This document shows, one piece after another, positions 25,927 through 34,915 of a DNA stretch of 64,000 nt. Position 1 is the first letter of the stretch. Each line of letters opens with the position of its first letter. Both the position numbers and the translations under genes were made by a program. Origin of the DNA: an uncultured Eubacteriales bacterium (GTDB lineage Bacteria; Bacillota; Clostridia; Oscillospirales; Acutalibacteraceae); contig CASFEZ010000004.1 in the NCBI GenBank assembly GCA_949293815.1, positions 1 through 64,000 of the forward strand, given 5' to 3'. The notes under the pieces are model-generated. The model had not been told where the DNA came from. It did no database searches and saw only the letters and a list, made by a program, of their open reading frames with translations.

Positions 25927-26053
25927 TTCGGACGCCCGTTCGGGCGTAGATTATAGATTGTTTGCAGGTGTAGAAAATACCTTGTATATATCTTTCTTCT
26001 CTTCAACCCTCTATCTACCCAATTTGACAAAACTATCTACAAATCAAGGCGAA

Positions 26054-26087
26054 GCCTTCCGACACTAACCACTAATCACTAATCACT
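26054..26087. repeat. dispersed repeat, copy 1
   Basis: GCCTTCCGACACTAACC followed by repeated ACTAATC units. A second copy in opposite orientation is at 63963-63996. Directly after it is the palindrome GGCGCCGC / GCGGCGCC. Confidence 0.65.
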
Positions 26088-26147
26088 GGCGCCGCCCAGC
26101 GGCGCCTATCCCTGTGGGCAGTATACGACAAAAAAGGTGTGTAACTT

Positions 26148-27080
26148 GTGGCAATTTTAAGCTCTTTGGAGGTCTGTTTGGAAGACGGCTTTATGTATGC
26201 CATTCTTGCCATGGGCTTCTATATTACATTTACCATATTGGATTTCCCGGATTTATCCGTTGAGGGCACGGTTTTGACCGGCGGCGTGGTCTGCGCCATT
26301 ATGATTGAGGCGGGGATTACCCCTTACCTTGCCATGATTGCCGCGTTTCTCGCCGGATGCATTGCGGGCAGCGTAACCGGCATTTTACATGTCAAGCTGG
26401 GTATTCGTCCGCTTTTGAGCGGCATTCTGGTATCCACGGCGCTGATTACCGTCAATCTGGTGGGTGCGGTTGTGGGCAACGGCGGCTCCTTCAGCGGCGA
26501 CGGCGCCCTGTCCAATGTGACCATCAGCCGTTCTTCCCCCGCGCTTTTCCGGGTATTCCCCTTTACCTTATTGCCGGAAACCGTGGGGCAGGTAAACCTG
26601 CGGCAGCTTGTCTCCTTTTTTGTGATTGCGCTGCTGGTAAAGCTGCTGCTGGATGCTTATCTGAAAACCAAAAGCGGTCTTTTGCTGTTCGCCACCGGTG
26701 ATAATGCCCAGTTTACCACCATGCTTGCCAAAAATCCCGGCACCAGCAAAATTTTGGGGCTGGCGCTGGGCAATGGGCTTGCGGCGCTCTCCGGCGCGCT
26801 GATAGCCCAGTCCAGAGGCAACGCCAACCAGGGCATGGGGCTGGGTATGGTTGTTATCGGTATTGCATCGGTGATTATCGGTCTTTCCGTATTCGGTAAG
26901 CTTCGGTTTATGAAGCCTACAACCATGGTGATTCTCGGTTCGGTCATTTACCAGGCCTGCCTGGGAATTGCCTCGATTCTCGGCGTGCCCTCTGCGTATA
27001 ATAAGCTGATTATGGCGCTGCTGTTTACCATTGCGCTGGTGCTCAGCGGGCGGCTGAACCGCAAAAAGCAGGAGGTGTGA
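26148..27080 (+). CDS. trpY: ABC transporter permease (TrpY-like)
   Basis: A 310-aa membrane protein with about nine hydrophobic segments, of the LivH/RbsC-like BPD_transp_2 permease family; the opening SLEVCLEDGFMYAILAMGFYITF and IGLSVFGKLRFMK are typical for the permease of TrpXYZ-type systems. Start is GTG with AAGGTG seven bases upstream. It sits between the binding protein and the ATPase genes, with the ATPase beginning 3 bp later, so all three form one importer controlled by the T-box. Confidence 0.9.
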   Translation: MAILSSLEVCLEDGFMYAILAMGFYITFTILDFPDLSVEGTVLTGGVVCAIMIEAGITPYLAMIAAFLAGCIAGSVTGILHVKLGIRPLLSGILVSTALITVNLVGAVVGNGGSFSGDGALSNVTISRSSPALFRVFPFTLLPETVGQVNLRQLVSFFVIALLVKLLLDAYLKTKSGLLLFATGDNAQFTTMLAKNPGTSKILGLALGNGLAALSGALIAQSRGNANQGMGLGMVVIGIASVIIGLSVFGKLRFMKPTTMVILGSVIYQACLGIASILGVPSAYNKLIMALLFTIALVLSGRLNRKKQEV

Positions 27081-27083
27081 CCG

Positions 27084-27857
27084 ATGCTGGAACTGCAAAA
27101 TATTACCAAAAAATTTATGAAGGGTACACCGGACGAAGCCACCCTGTTTGACAATTTCTGTTTTTCGGTGGAAAAAGGGGAGTTTGTGTCGGTGGTCGGC
27201 TCCAACGGCAGCGGCAAAACCACCATGCTGAACCTGATTTGCGGCACCTACCGTCCCGATGGCGGTCATATTGTATTCGAGGGCAAGGACATCACCGCCA
27301 TGCCCGAGCACAGGCGCGCTGCGTTTATCGGCAGAGTGTTTCAGGACCCGAAAGCGGGAACCTGCTCCAATTTGACCATTCTGGAAAATATGGCGCTGGC
27401 GGATAACAAAAACAAGCCCTTTGGTCTCGGGCGGGCGGTCAATAAAAAACGGCTGGATGTTTACCGAACCCTTCTGGAACGCTGCGATATGGGCATGGAA
27501 AACCGGCTGCAAACCAAGGTCGGCGCCCTGTCCGGCGGGCAGCGTCAGGCGCTGGCGCTGGTGATTGCCAATATGACCGAGCTAAAGCTGCTGATTTTGG
27601 ATGAGCACACGGCGGCGCTGGACCCGAAATCCTCGGAGCGGATTATGGAGCTGACCGACCGTTTTGTCAAAGACAGCGGCATTACCGCCATTATGGTGAC
27701 CCACAATCTGCGCTTTGCGGTGGAATACGGCAGCCGTCTGGTGATGATGCACCAGGGCAAGGCCATTCTCGATAAAGCCGGCGAGGAAAAAAAGAACGCT
27801 TCGGTGGATGATTTGCTCACGGTGTTCAATTCCATCAGCATTGAGCTGGGCAACTGA
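27084..27857 (+). CDS. trpZ: ABC transporter ATPase (TrpZ-like)
   Basis: A 257-aa ABC ATPase: Walker A GSNGSGKTT (residues 40-48), Q-loop FQDPKAGTCSNLTILENM, signature LSGGQRQALAL, Walker B LLILDEHTAALDPK and switch His in MVTHNLRFA. It powers the importer formed with the preceding permease and binding lipoprotein. The ribosome site AGGAGGTG lies inside the end of trpY, indicating coupling. A terminator follows 20 bp after the stop. Confidence 0.93.
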   Translation: MLELQNITKKFMKGTPDEATLFDNFCFSVEKGEFVSVVGSNGSGKTTMLNLICGTYRPDGGHIVFEGKDITAMPEHRRAAFIGRVFQDPKAGTCSNLTILENMALADNKNKPFGLGRAVNKKRLDVYRTLLERCDMGMENRLQTKVGALSGGQRQALALVIANMTELKLLILDEHTAALDPKSSERIMELTDRFVKDSGITAIMVTHNLRFAVEYGSRLVMMHQGKAILDKAGEEKKNASVDDLLTVFNSISIELGN

Positions 27858-27879
27858 CGGTATCCATCATAAAAGAGAT

Positions 27880-27910
27880 GCGGCGCGGCGGTCTTGCCGT
27901 GCCGCTTTTT
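27880..27910 (+). terminator. terminator of the trpXYZ operon
   Basis: Stem GCGGCGCGGC / GCCGTGCCGC followed by TTTTT. Confidence 0.7.
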
Positions 27911-27969
27911 GCCGGAAAACGGAAGATTGAAAAATGCGTTTTCCCTTTTTGCAGCGGCGTCGGAAACAA

Positions 27970-27999
27970 TTGACAGCCCGTGTCGCTTTGTGTTACAAT
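27970..27999 (+). promoter_or_regulatory. promoter of the GPH symporter gene
   Basis: TTGACA (27970-27975), 18-bp spacer, TACAAT (27994-27999), 56 bp before the start. Confidence 0.65.
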
Positions 28000-28055
28000 A
28001 TACCTATTCCGCACATCGGCGGAGGTCTTCTTTTGAGTTGGAAGGGGTTTTGCAG

Positions 28056-29483
28056 ATGAAAAACAAGCTCGCCGCCCTGAAAGGCAATGTGTTTTACGGC
28101 GTCGGCGCCATCGGTCTGGATTTGAGTTACGGTCTGTTTTACAACTGGCTTGCCAAATACATGACCGATATTTTACATTTGAATAAGCGGTTTTTATTGC
28201 TTTTAACGCCTATTGCCCGTATTTGGGACGGCATCAACGACCCGATGATGGGCGTTATTGTGGATCAGACCAACACGAAATTTGGTCGCTATAAACCGTG
28301 GGTGATTTTCGGCTCGTGTACCAATGCCATTGTGCTGACGCTGATTTTCCTGACCCCCTCCGTCTTTGATTTGAACGGCGGTATCGGCATTTATATTTAC
28401 ATGGCCATTCTGTATGTGCTTTGGGGGATGACCAATACCACCGCCGATATCCCCTATTGGTCCATGATTCCTTCCTTTACCTCCGACCCCGGTGAGCGCA
28501 ATATGCTGGCCACCATTGCCCGTACCTTTTCCGGTTTGGGACAGGGCATTATCACCATTGCTTCGCCGCTGGTTTACAGCTGGTTTTCCCGCACCACCGA
28601 CAGCGCCGGCAATAAGGTGTACGATGTATACAGCTACCGCTATTGGGCAATGATCTGCGCGGTGCTGCTTATTGGTTTTTCCGTGCTGTCCATGGCGAAA
28701 ATCAAAGAGGTCAACCATATTAAGAGTGATGAAAAATTCAGCTTTAAAAAGATTTTCAAGATTATAAAAGACAATGACCAATTGCAGGTATTTATGGTCT
28801 TTGCTGCGATTTCCAATACCGGCTGGTATATGATTTCCGGTGTCGCCGCCTATTATTTTGATGTGGTGGTCGGCAACCCCGACGAGCAGTCCCTGTTCAG
28901 TGCGTTCGGCGCGGTGGGGTCGATTCTCGGGCTGGCGATTATTCCGGTGATGACGAAATTTACCACCAAGCGCCGCACCTATCAGTTTTCGCTGGCGCTG
29001 AGCTTTGTGGGCTATGTGCTCATGGGCATCGGCGGCTGGGCAATGGATTCCGCTGTTGTGCTCGGCATCGGCTACCTGATTGGCTCCACCGGCATGGCGT
29101 CCATGTTTATTGCTCAAACCATTTTCCTTGCGGATATTGTGGATTACGGCGAAGTCAAAATGGGCTATCGCGCCGAATCCGGCACCTTCTCCATGAAGGG
29201 CTTTTTGCAGAAAATGGCATACACCATCGAAACCATTATTCTGTTCGCCGGTTTGGATATTACCAAATATGATGAAAATCTGCATGCAGCCAATGCCATC
29301 GGCGTTAAGAATGCAATTAACAGCATGATGTTTATCGTGCCCGCCGTGTGCGTGCTGCTGTCGCTGATTATCTATACCGCCCGCTTTAAGCTGCACGGCA
29401 AATTTATGGACGATGTGACTGCCGAGGTCACCCGCCGCCGGGAAGCGCGGGAAGAAAAGCTCGCACAAGGCGAACAGACCTAA
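28056..29483 (+). CDS. GPH-family cation:sugar symporter (MFS)
   Basis: A 475-aa protein with about 12 membrane helices, of the glycoside-pentoside-hexuronide:cation symporter family (MelB/XynP-like). The signature is in the loop after helix 2: [20 protein letters not shown], then FGRYKPWVI; a second is [18 protein letters not shown]. It probably imports a glycoside with Na+ or H+; no glycosidase is adjacent to suggest the sugar. The start at 28056 was chosen for GGAAGGGG nine bases upstream and the promoter just before. Confidence 0.93.
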   Translation: MKNKLAALKGNVFYGVGAIGLDLSYGLFYNWLAKYMTDILHLNKRFLLLLTPIARIWDGINDPMMGVIVDQTNTKFGRYKPWVIFGSCTNAIVLTLIFLTPSVFDLNGGIGIYIYMAILYVLWGMTNTTADIPYWSMIPSFTSDPGERNMLATIARTFSGLGQGIITIASPLVYSWFSRTTDSAGNKVYDVYSYRYWAMICAVLLIGFSVLSMAKIKEVNHIKSDEKFSFKKIFKIIKDNDQLQVFMVFAAISNTGWYMISGVAAYYFDVVVGNPDEQSLFSAFGAVGSILGLAIIPVMTKFTTKRRTYQFSLALSFVGYVLMGIGGWAMDSAVVLGIGYLIGSTGMASMFIAQTIFLADIVDYGEVKMGYRAESGTFSMKGFLQKMAYTIETIILFAGLDITKYDENLHAANAIGVKNAINSMMFIVPAVCVLLSLIIYTARFKLHGKFMDDVTAEVTRRREAREEKLAQGEQT

Positions 29484-29496
29484 TTTTCACCACAGC

Positions 29497-29708
29497 GTAG
29501 GGGCGGGTCTTGTGCCCGCCCGAGGGCGTGGATGGCAATGCCCTTTGCCGGTACAGGTCGGGCGTGGCAGAAAGCCGTTGTTTTGCGATAGATGGCATCC
29601 AATATCCAATATATTTCCCGAAATCAATCCATTTGAGCGTCTTCATTGGTGCATAGAAAATAAAAAATTTCTGCTTCTTCCCCGGGCGGGCACAAGACCC
29701 GCCCCTAC
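29497..29708. mobile_element. MITE-like element with 25-bp terminal inverted repeats
   Basis: A 212-bp non-coding unit whose first 25 bases (29497-29521, beginning GTAGGGGCGGGTCTTG) are repeated exactly, inverted, at 29684-29708. The interior has no gene. It lies between the symporter and ung genes; its right end is 43 bp before the ung start, so it may affect ung expression. Each end is itself partly self-complementary (GGGCGGG ... CCCGCCC). Confidence 0.75.
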
Positions 29709-29751
29709 GAGAGTGGATATTATTGAATTGAATCAAAAAGCAGGTGACCCC

Positions 29752-30423
29752 TTGGTACGGCTGAACAATTCCTGGGATATGCTTCTTCAGGAGGAATTTC
29801 AGAAGGAGTATTACTTAAAAATACGGGAGTTCTTGAAAAAGGAATACGCAAATCCCGCCTATCCGGTTTATCCGAACATGAACGACCTGTTTAACGCGCT
29901 GAAAATTACCGATTATGATGCCGTCAAGGCGGTGATTCTCGGTCAGGACCCTTACCACGGTCCGAACCAGGCGCATGGTCTGTCGTTTTCCGTGCGGGAC
30001 GGGGTAAAACCGCCGCCGTCGCTGATGAATATTTTTAAGGAATACCACGATGATTTGGGGTATCCCATCCCCCCCAGCGGCAATTTGACCCCTTGGGCGG
30101 AGCATGGCGTGCTGCTGCTGAATACCGTGCTTTCGGTGCGCGGCGGCATGGCGGCCAGCCACCGGGGCATTGGCTGGGAAATTTTTACCGACCGTATCAT
30201 AGAACTGCTGAATGCCCGGGAAAAGCCCATTGTTTTTCTGTTGTGGGGACGGTTTGCCAAAGACAAGGCGGCGCTTATCACCAATCCGAACCACCATATT
30301 CTGACAGCGGCGCACCCCAGCCCGCTTTCGGCATACAACGGATTTTTCGGATGCCGCCATTTTTCCAAAACCAACGCGCTTTTGGGGAACGACCCGGTAG
30401 ACTGGCGCCTGCCCTGCGACTGA
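29752..30423 (+). CDS. ung: uracil-DNA glycosylase, family 1
   Basis: A 223-aa enzyme removing uracil from DNA at the start of base excision repair. Motifs: [18 protein letters not shown] with the catalytic Asp, the Leu-loop region [18 protein letters not shown], and [10 protein letters not shown]. The start is taken as TTG 29752 ([11 protein letters not shown]), because family members begin at this NNSW block and AGGTGA precedes it; the in-frame sequence further upstream lies in the MITE-like element. Confidence 0.95.
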   Translation: MVRLNNSWDMLLQEEFQKEYYLKIREFLKKEYANPAYPVYPNMNDLFNALKITDYDAVKAVILGQDPYHGPNQAHGLSFSVRDGVKPPPSLMNIFKEYHDDLGYPIPPSGNLTPWAEHGVLLLNTVLSVRGGMAASHRGIGWEIFTDRIIELLNAREKPIVFLLWGRFAKDKAALITNPNHHILTAAHPSPLSAYNGFFGCRHFSKTNALLGNDPVDWRLPCD

Positions 30424-30450
30424 GGCGCCGCAGCGTACCAATACCCGGTA

Positions 30451-30478
30451 AGAACGGCGTCATCTGCCGTTCTTTTTT
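30451..30478 (+). terminator. terminator of ung
   Basis: Stem AGAACGGC / GCCGTTCT running into TTTTTT. Confidence 0.75.
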
Positions 30479-30527
30479 ATCTATACATAAAAAACAGCGG
30501 AACGCCGCAGAAAGCAAAGGTGTGCCT

Positions 30528-31472
30528 ATGGCGGATAAAAAGGCCAAAAACAACAGAACCATCGATACGCCCCTTGCCCAAGGGCAGGATTTTCTGCGCC
30601 GCTGTGTGACACTGACGCAAAAAACAAGCGACCTTGCGGCGGTGCTGGATAAAACCATTTGCGGCGATATGCATGCGGTTTGCCCGCTGCTGCCGGAAAA
30701 AAGTGTGGATTTGCTCATTGCCGACCCGCCCTATAATTTGACAAAATCCTTTCACGGCAGCACCTTTTCCAAAAAGAAAGCGGCGGATTACGAGGAGTAT
30801 ACCCGTGCATGGCTGCAAGCGATCCGACCGCTGCTGAAGGACACTGCCTCGGTTTATGTGTGCTGCGACTGGGAAACCAGCCTGATTGTGGGTCGGGTGC
30901 TCGGCGAGTTCTTCCGCATCCGCAACCGCATCACCTGGCAGCGGGAAAAGGGAAGGGGCGCTAAGGCCAACTGGAAAAACGGCATGGAGGACATTTGGTT
31001 CGCCACCGTCGGCGCAAACTATACTTTCCATCTGGACGCGGTGAAAATCCGCAAAAAAGTCATCGCCCCCTATCACCGCGCAGACGGTCAGCCAAAAGAC
31101 TGGCAGCAAACCCCGGACGGGAAGTACCGGGATACCTGTCCGTCTAATTTTTGGGATGATATGACCATTCCCTTTTGGTCGATGCCCGAAAATACCGCCC
31201 ACCCGACCCAAAAGCCGGAAAAGCTGCTGGCAAAACTGATTTTGGCAAGCTCCTCGGTGGGGGATGTGGTGCTTGACCCGTTCCTGGGCTCGGGAACGAC
31301 CAGTGTGGTTGCCAAAAAGCTGCATCGCCGCTATATTGGCATTGAGACAGAACCCCAGTATTGCGTGTGGGCAGAGCAGCGTTTGGAAATGGTCGAGCAG
31401 AACCCAACCATTCAAGGCTATGCCGATGGTGTTTTTTGGGCACGCAACACCCATGGCGAGCAAAAACGATGA
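30528..31472 (+). CDS. solitary beta-class DNA methyltransferase
   Basis: A 314-aa SAM-dependent DNA amino-methyltransferase (N6-adenine or N4-cytosine). The catalytic motif IADPPYNL (near residue 69) comes before the SAM-binding motif DPFLGSGTT (near residue 250), the order of beta-class enzymes such as M.RsrI/M.HinfI relatives. HPTQKPEKLLAKLIL precedes the SAM motif. No restriction endonuclease, specificity subunit or nicking gene is adjacent, so it is probably an orphan with a regulatory or mismatch-related role, or the remnant of a system. Recognition sequence unknown. Start ATG 30528 with AAGGTG six bases upstream. Confidence 0.92.
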   Translation: MADKKAKNNRTIDTPLAQGQDFLRRCVTLTQKTSDLAAVLDKTICGDMHAVCPLLPEKSVDLLIADPPYNLTKSFHGSTFSKKKAADYEEYTRAWLQAIRPLLKDTASVYVCCDWETSLIVGRVLGEFFRIRNRITWQREKGRGAKANWKNGMEDIWFATVGANYTFHLDAVKIRKKVIAPYHRADGQPKDWQQTPDGKYRDTCPSNFWDDMTIPFWSMPENTAHPTQKPEKLLAKLILASSSVGDVVLDPFLGSGTTSVVAKKLHRRYIGIETEPQYCVWAEQRLEMVEQNPTIQGYADGVFWARNTHGEQKR

Positions 31473-31494
31473 GCGCTTTTTAATTTATATGCAA

Positions 31495-31544
31495 AAAACC
31501 GATGAAACAAGGGCAGGAAGCCCGTTTCATCGGTTTGTTTTTTT
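31495..31544. terminator. bidirectional terminator
   Basis: Stem AACCGATGAAAC ... GTTTCATCGGTT with an inner GGGC/GCCC, T-runs on both exits. It serves the methyltransferase and the convergent MATE gene. Confidence 0.85.
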
Positions 31545-31558
31545 GCCGCAAACGCGGT

Positions 31559-32926
31559 TTAGCCGGTTGTTGCCGGAGTAAGGGTATCGGTATCCGGCGC
31601 GTGCAGCTCTTTTTTGTATTTACGCAAAAGAATTCCGGACAAGATGGCGGCCAATACAGCCGTGCCCGCAAAGTTCAGCCAGATGCCCGTAAGTCCCAGC
31701 GCCCAGAACACGCCGACCAGAATCACCGGGAAGACCAGCGCGGTGCTCACCGAGATAATGGAGGCGGGCAGCGGTTTTTCAATGGCAAGCATATAGCTCT
31801 GCGCCGCGAAAGAGTACCAGCGGGTCAGATAGGTCAGGCTGAACAGCCGCAGTGCGCCCACAGACATGACCTGGATTTCTGCCGTGGTTTCCGACATAAA
31901 CAGGGCGGTGATTTGCGCGGGGAACAGGGCAAGCACAACGACCGACAAAAGCGATACCACGGCGCTGGCAACAAAACAGCATTTTTCGATTTTTCGCACC
32001 CGTGAAAACTGTCCCGCGCCCCAGTTATAACCCACAGCGGGCTGCAGCGAGTCGCACATGCCGTACAGCAGCGGCTGGATAAACCCGTCGGCGTACATCA
32101 AAATGCCGTAGACGGAAACGGCGGCTTCTCCCCCCAAACGCACCAAAACGGCGTTGAGGAAAATGGAGGTAATGCGTCCGGCGATATTGTTCAAAAAGTT
32201 CGGGCTGCCGCAGGCGATCATCTGCCGCAAATCTTGCGGGCGGAATTGCGGTTTGCAGAAGCGCAGCAGCGTTTTTTTGCGCAGAAAAGGAATCAGCGCC
32301 AAAATGACGCAGATCGTCATGCCGAAGCAGGTTGCGCCCGCCGCCGCCCAAACGCCCCAGCGGAAGACCGCGAGAAATAAAATTTCCATACCGGCAATCA
32401 GCGCCGACATGAGAACATTCAAAAACATGCTGTAGCGCACCATGCCGCAGATGCGCAAAAAGTTATCCATGGCAAAAACAATGGTCGTCAGCGGGGAGAA
32501 CAGCGCGTAGGTGCGCATATATTCCACTGCCAGTTCGGCAAATTCCCCTTCCGCCCCCATCAAACGAATCAGCAGGGGCGCGAGTGCATATAAAAGGGCG
32601 CCAATGGCAACGCCCGCGCCAACAATCAGCAGACAGGCACAGGTAAACAGGTTGCATGCCTCTTTTTCCTGTTTTTTTCCGAGTGCTACGGAAATGGGCA
32701 CCGCCGACCCGACACCGATAAGATCTGCCAGTGAGAAATTGATAATGACAAAGGGCATGGCAAGATTTACGGCCGCGAACGCCGTTTCGCCCAAAAATCG
32801 CCCTACAAAGATGCCGTCCAGCGTCTGGTACAGCGCCGACGCAAGCATTCCCACGGCGCCGGGCAGCGATGCGATGAAAAATAGTTTAACCGGCGGCGTT
32901 TTTGCAAACAAAACCGTCGAATTCAT
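31559..32926 (-). CDS. MATE-family efflux transporter
   Basis: A 455-aa protein with 12 predicted membrane helices in two related halves, of the multidrug and toxin extrusion family that exports cationic compounds using H+ or Na+. Typical parts are LPGAVGMLASALYQTLDGIF, GRFLGETAFAAVNLAMP, SAVPISVALGKKQEKEA and GYNWGAGQFSRVRK in the second half. It is the last gene of a three-gene minus-strand unit with a MarR regulator and a cytidylate-kinase-like protein, suggesting ligand-induced export. Confidence 0.93.
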   Translation of the reverse strand: MNSTVLFAKTPPVKLFFIASLPGAVGMLASALYQTLDGIFVGRFLGETAFAAVNLAMPFVIINFSLADLIGVGSAVPISVALGKKQEKEACNLFTCACLLIVGAGVAIGALLYALAPLLIRLMGAEGEFAELAVEYMRTYALFSPLTTIVFAMDNFLRICGMVRYSMFLNVLMSALIAGMEILFLAVFRWGVWAAAGATCFGMTICVILALIPFLRKKTLLRFCKPQFRPQDLRQMIACGSPNFLNNIAGRITSIFLNAVLVRLGGEAAVSVYGILMYADGFIQPLLYGMCDSLQPAVGYNWGAGQFSRVRKIEKCCFVASAVVSLLSVVVLALFPAQITALFMSETTAEIQVMSVGALRLFSLTYLTRWYSFAAQSYMLAIEKPLPASIISVSTALVFPVILVGVFWALGLTGIWLNFAGTAVLAAILSGILLRKYKKELHAPDTDTLTPATTG

Positions 32927-33023
32927 AAAAAATAACGCTCCTTCGTTCTACTCTGTTGTTTTGGCAGCCTATGGCATTTTGCCGTTCGGGCTGCCGGTGC
33001 AGCAGAGCGATTCGATATTACTA

Positions 33024-33644
33024 TTATTTAATTTCCATAATATGCCGCGCGTAGTCCGCCACGGCGGCGGCAATGGTCTTTATCGGCAGACCGGTGGTAT
33101 TTACGCAGAGCCGGTATCCGCCCCTCTCGCCCCACTTGACCCCGGCGCTCCATTGAATGATTTTGGCGCGCTGGGCGTCCACCTGGCGGATTTTTTTCAT
33201 CAGCTCTTTGTCGGATAAGTTTTCCGATTCCGGCGCCCGCTCCCGGCAGCGCGCCAGCTTCGACTCCATATCCGCGTATACAAAAATCGAAAACGGTTTC
33301 CACGGCTCCAAAAGCGCCGCCGCGCCCCGTCCCACGATAACGCAATTGCCCTTGTCCGCCAGGCGGCAAAGCACCTTTTGCTCGGCGACCATCAATTTGA
33401 CGGTCTGCTGGGTCGTGGGGGATTGGTAGGCGGTAAAGGTGCTGCCGAAATGCAGCGGAATGGAAGCGGAAAAATTGCGTTCCAGCAGATTTTCCGCATA
33501 CCATTCGCCGGTGTCGGTTTGTTTGGCAATTTCTTCCAATATTTCACGGTCATAATAGGCAAAGCCCAAATTATCGGCAAGGCGCTTGCCCAATTCTCTG
33601 CCGCCGCTGCCGAATTCGCGGCTGATGGTAATGATTTTTGACAT
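33024..33644 (-). CDS. cytidylate kinase-like family protein
   Basis: A 206-aa P-loop protein, MSKIITISREFGSGGRELGK, of the cytidylate-kinase-like family (PF13189). The family's real substrate is not settled; it lacks the full CMP-binding insert of Cmk. YYDREILEEIAKQT and CVIVGRGAAALL are typical. It lies between the MarR and MATE genes, 12 bp after the former. AGGAGG precedes the ATG. Whether it has a role in the efflux response or is a bystander is unclear. Confidence 0.88.
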   Translation of the reverse strand: MSKIITISREFGSGGRELGKRLADNLGFAYYDREILEEIAKQTDTGEWYAENLLERNFSASIPLHFGSTFTAYQSPTTQQTVKLMVAEQKVLCRLADKGNCVIVGRGAAALLEPWKPFSIFVYADMESKLARCRERAPESENLSDKELMKKIRQVDAQRAKIIQWSAGVKWGERGGYRLCVNTTGLPIKTIAAAVADYARHIMEIK

Positions 33645-33656
33645 AATAAAACCTCC

Positions 33657-34136
33657 TTAGTTCTCTTTCGGTTCGGATTGTTCTGTTTTTTGTAAAAACG
33701 GCGATAACTCCGCCTGTAAATAGTCCCCCCGTTTTTGCATCAGCGTCAAAAGCTGCTGCTGTTCTTCTTCCGAGAAATGCAAAAACGCCGCCTCTTCCGC
33801 CTGTAAAAGCGGCTCGATGACCCGGCGGGCATAGCGCAGACCGGCTTCGGTGAACATGACGGTTTTGTTTTTTCGATTGGTCACTTGGGGCTGTAGAAAA
33901 AGCACCCCCTGTTCCTCCAGCCGCTTGAGCGCACTGTTGACAGTTTGTTTGGAATAGGACCATAATTGGCAGATATCCTTTTGGGTACTTTCCTCATCCT
34001 GGGTAACGGCAATATACAAAATCCAAAACGCCGAGTCCGACAGACCGTGCCGCTGGGCATAGTGGTGGTATAAATCGTCCAGCAGCTTATCGGCCTGGTT
34101 CAGGCGGGATAACAGCGCAGATACATCCGGTGGCAT
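33657..34136 (-). CDS. MarR-family transcriptional regulator
   Basis: A 159-aa winged-helix protein: the DNA-binding part is STQKDICQLWSYSKQTVNSA, then LKRLEEQGVLFLQPQ and the wing NRKNKTVMFTEAGLRYARR; long N- and C-terminal helices form the dimer. Start at 34136 (MPPDVSALL) has AGAAGG eight bases upstream. It probably represses its own operon with the downstream MATE gene through the inverted repeat at 34182-34214. Confidence 0.92.
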   Translation of the reverse strand: MPPDVSALLSRLNQADKLLDDLYHHYAQRHGLSDSAFWILYIAVTQDEESTQKDICQLWSYSKQTVNSALKRLEEQGVLFLQPQVTNRKNKTVMFTEAGLRYARRVIEPLLQAEEAAFLHFSEEEQQQLLTLMQKRGDYLQAELSPFLQKTEQSEPKEN

Positions 34137-34181
34137 CGGCAAAACCTTCTTTCCATAAGGCACAGCACAAAATAGTCTGTA

Positions 34182-34230
34182 TTCGGACAATTTATAGGAT
34201 TAGTATAGTCCGAAACAAGACAAAAGTCAA
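34182..34230 (-). promoter_or_regulatory. promoter and MarR-type operator
   Basis: Minus strand: TTGACT (34230-34225), 17-bp spacer, TATACT (34207-34202). The inverted repeat GTCCGAA (34208-34214) / TTCGGAC (34182-34188) brackets the -10 element and start point. Confidence 0.65.
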
Positions 34231-34358
34231 GAAAACCGGAAAATTTTTCTGTAGCGCAGCGCAATCTGTCGCAAAGCGGGGCTTTTTTTGCCGTTTGCGG
34301 AGCCGAATAATTTATGGTATACTATAAGCATCATTTTCCAAACGAAAGGGGAGGCTTT

Positions 34359-34853
34359 ATGCTGGTGCATCCCATCCCGCCGTTGTTTGATGAATGGTCA
34401 GAAATTTTAATCTTAGGTTCGTTCCCGTCGGTGAAATCCCGGGAGGAGGGCTTTTTCTATGGTCATAAGCAGAACCGCTTCTGGCGCGTGCTGGCCAATC
34501 TCTGCGGCAGCGCCGTACCCGCGACCATCGAGGAAAAACGGGCGCTGATTTTACAGAACCATTTTGCCCTGTGGGATGTCATACACGCTTGCGATATTAC
34601 CGGCTCGTCCGACAGCAGCATCCGCAATGTGACGCCGAACGATTTAACGGTCATTCTCTCCCGCGCGCCCATTCGGCAGATTTTTGTCAACGGCAAAAAA
34701 GCCGAAGCTCTTTATCAAAAATACATTGAGCCAAACATTCACCGCAAAGCCATTGTCCTGCCCTCCACCAGCCCCGCCAACGCCGCCTGGAGCGAACAGC
34801 GGCTGACCGAAGCCTGGCGCGAGGCAGTCCTATCCCCCATGGACCCAGCATAA
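34359..34853 (+). CDS. DNA-deoxyinosine (hypoxanthine) glycosylase, UDG family 6
   Basis: A 164-aa member of the uracil-DNA glycosylase superfamily. The first motif LILGSFPSVKSREEGFFYGH and the second STSPANA are those of family 6 hypoxanthine-DNA glycosylases; the strong Asn/Asp of family 1 is missing from motif 1. FWRVLANL and ALWDVIHACDITGSSDSSIR are conserved. It should excise deaminated adenine (hypoxanthine). Start 34359 follows GGGGAGG. Transcribed alone, divergent from the MarR operon. Confidence 0.9.
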   Translation: MLVHPIPPLFDEWSEILILGSFPSVKSREEGFFYGHKQNRFWRVLANLCGSAVPATIEEKRALILQNHFALWDVIHACDITGSSDSSIRNVTPNDLTVILSRAPIRQIFVNGKKAEALYQKYIEPNIHRKAIVLPSTSPANAAWSEQRLTEAWREAVLSPMDPA

Positions 34854-34865
34854 TGCTGAATACGC

Positions 34866-34905
34866 AAAAAATGCCGTCTTCCGGTTTGTGGAAGACGGCA
34901 TTTTT
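34866..34905. terminator. bidirectional terminator
   Basis: Stem AAATGCCGTCTTCC / GGAAGACGGCATTT with T-runs on both exits, between convergent glycosylase and ABC permease genes. Confidence 0.85.
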
Positions 34906-34915
34906 ACCAATGTGA

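Noticed and set aside
28203..29468. Long open frame antisense to the GPH symporter
   Set aside because: Composition artefact of the real gene on the other strand; low-complexity His/Gly/Asn-rich translation.
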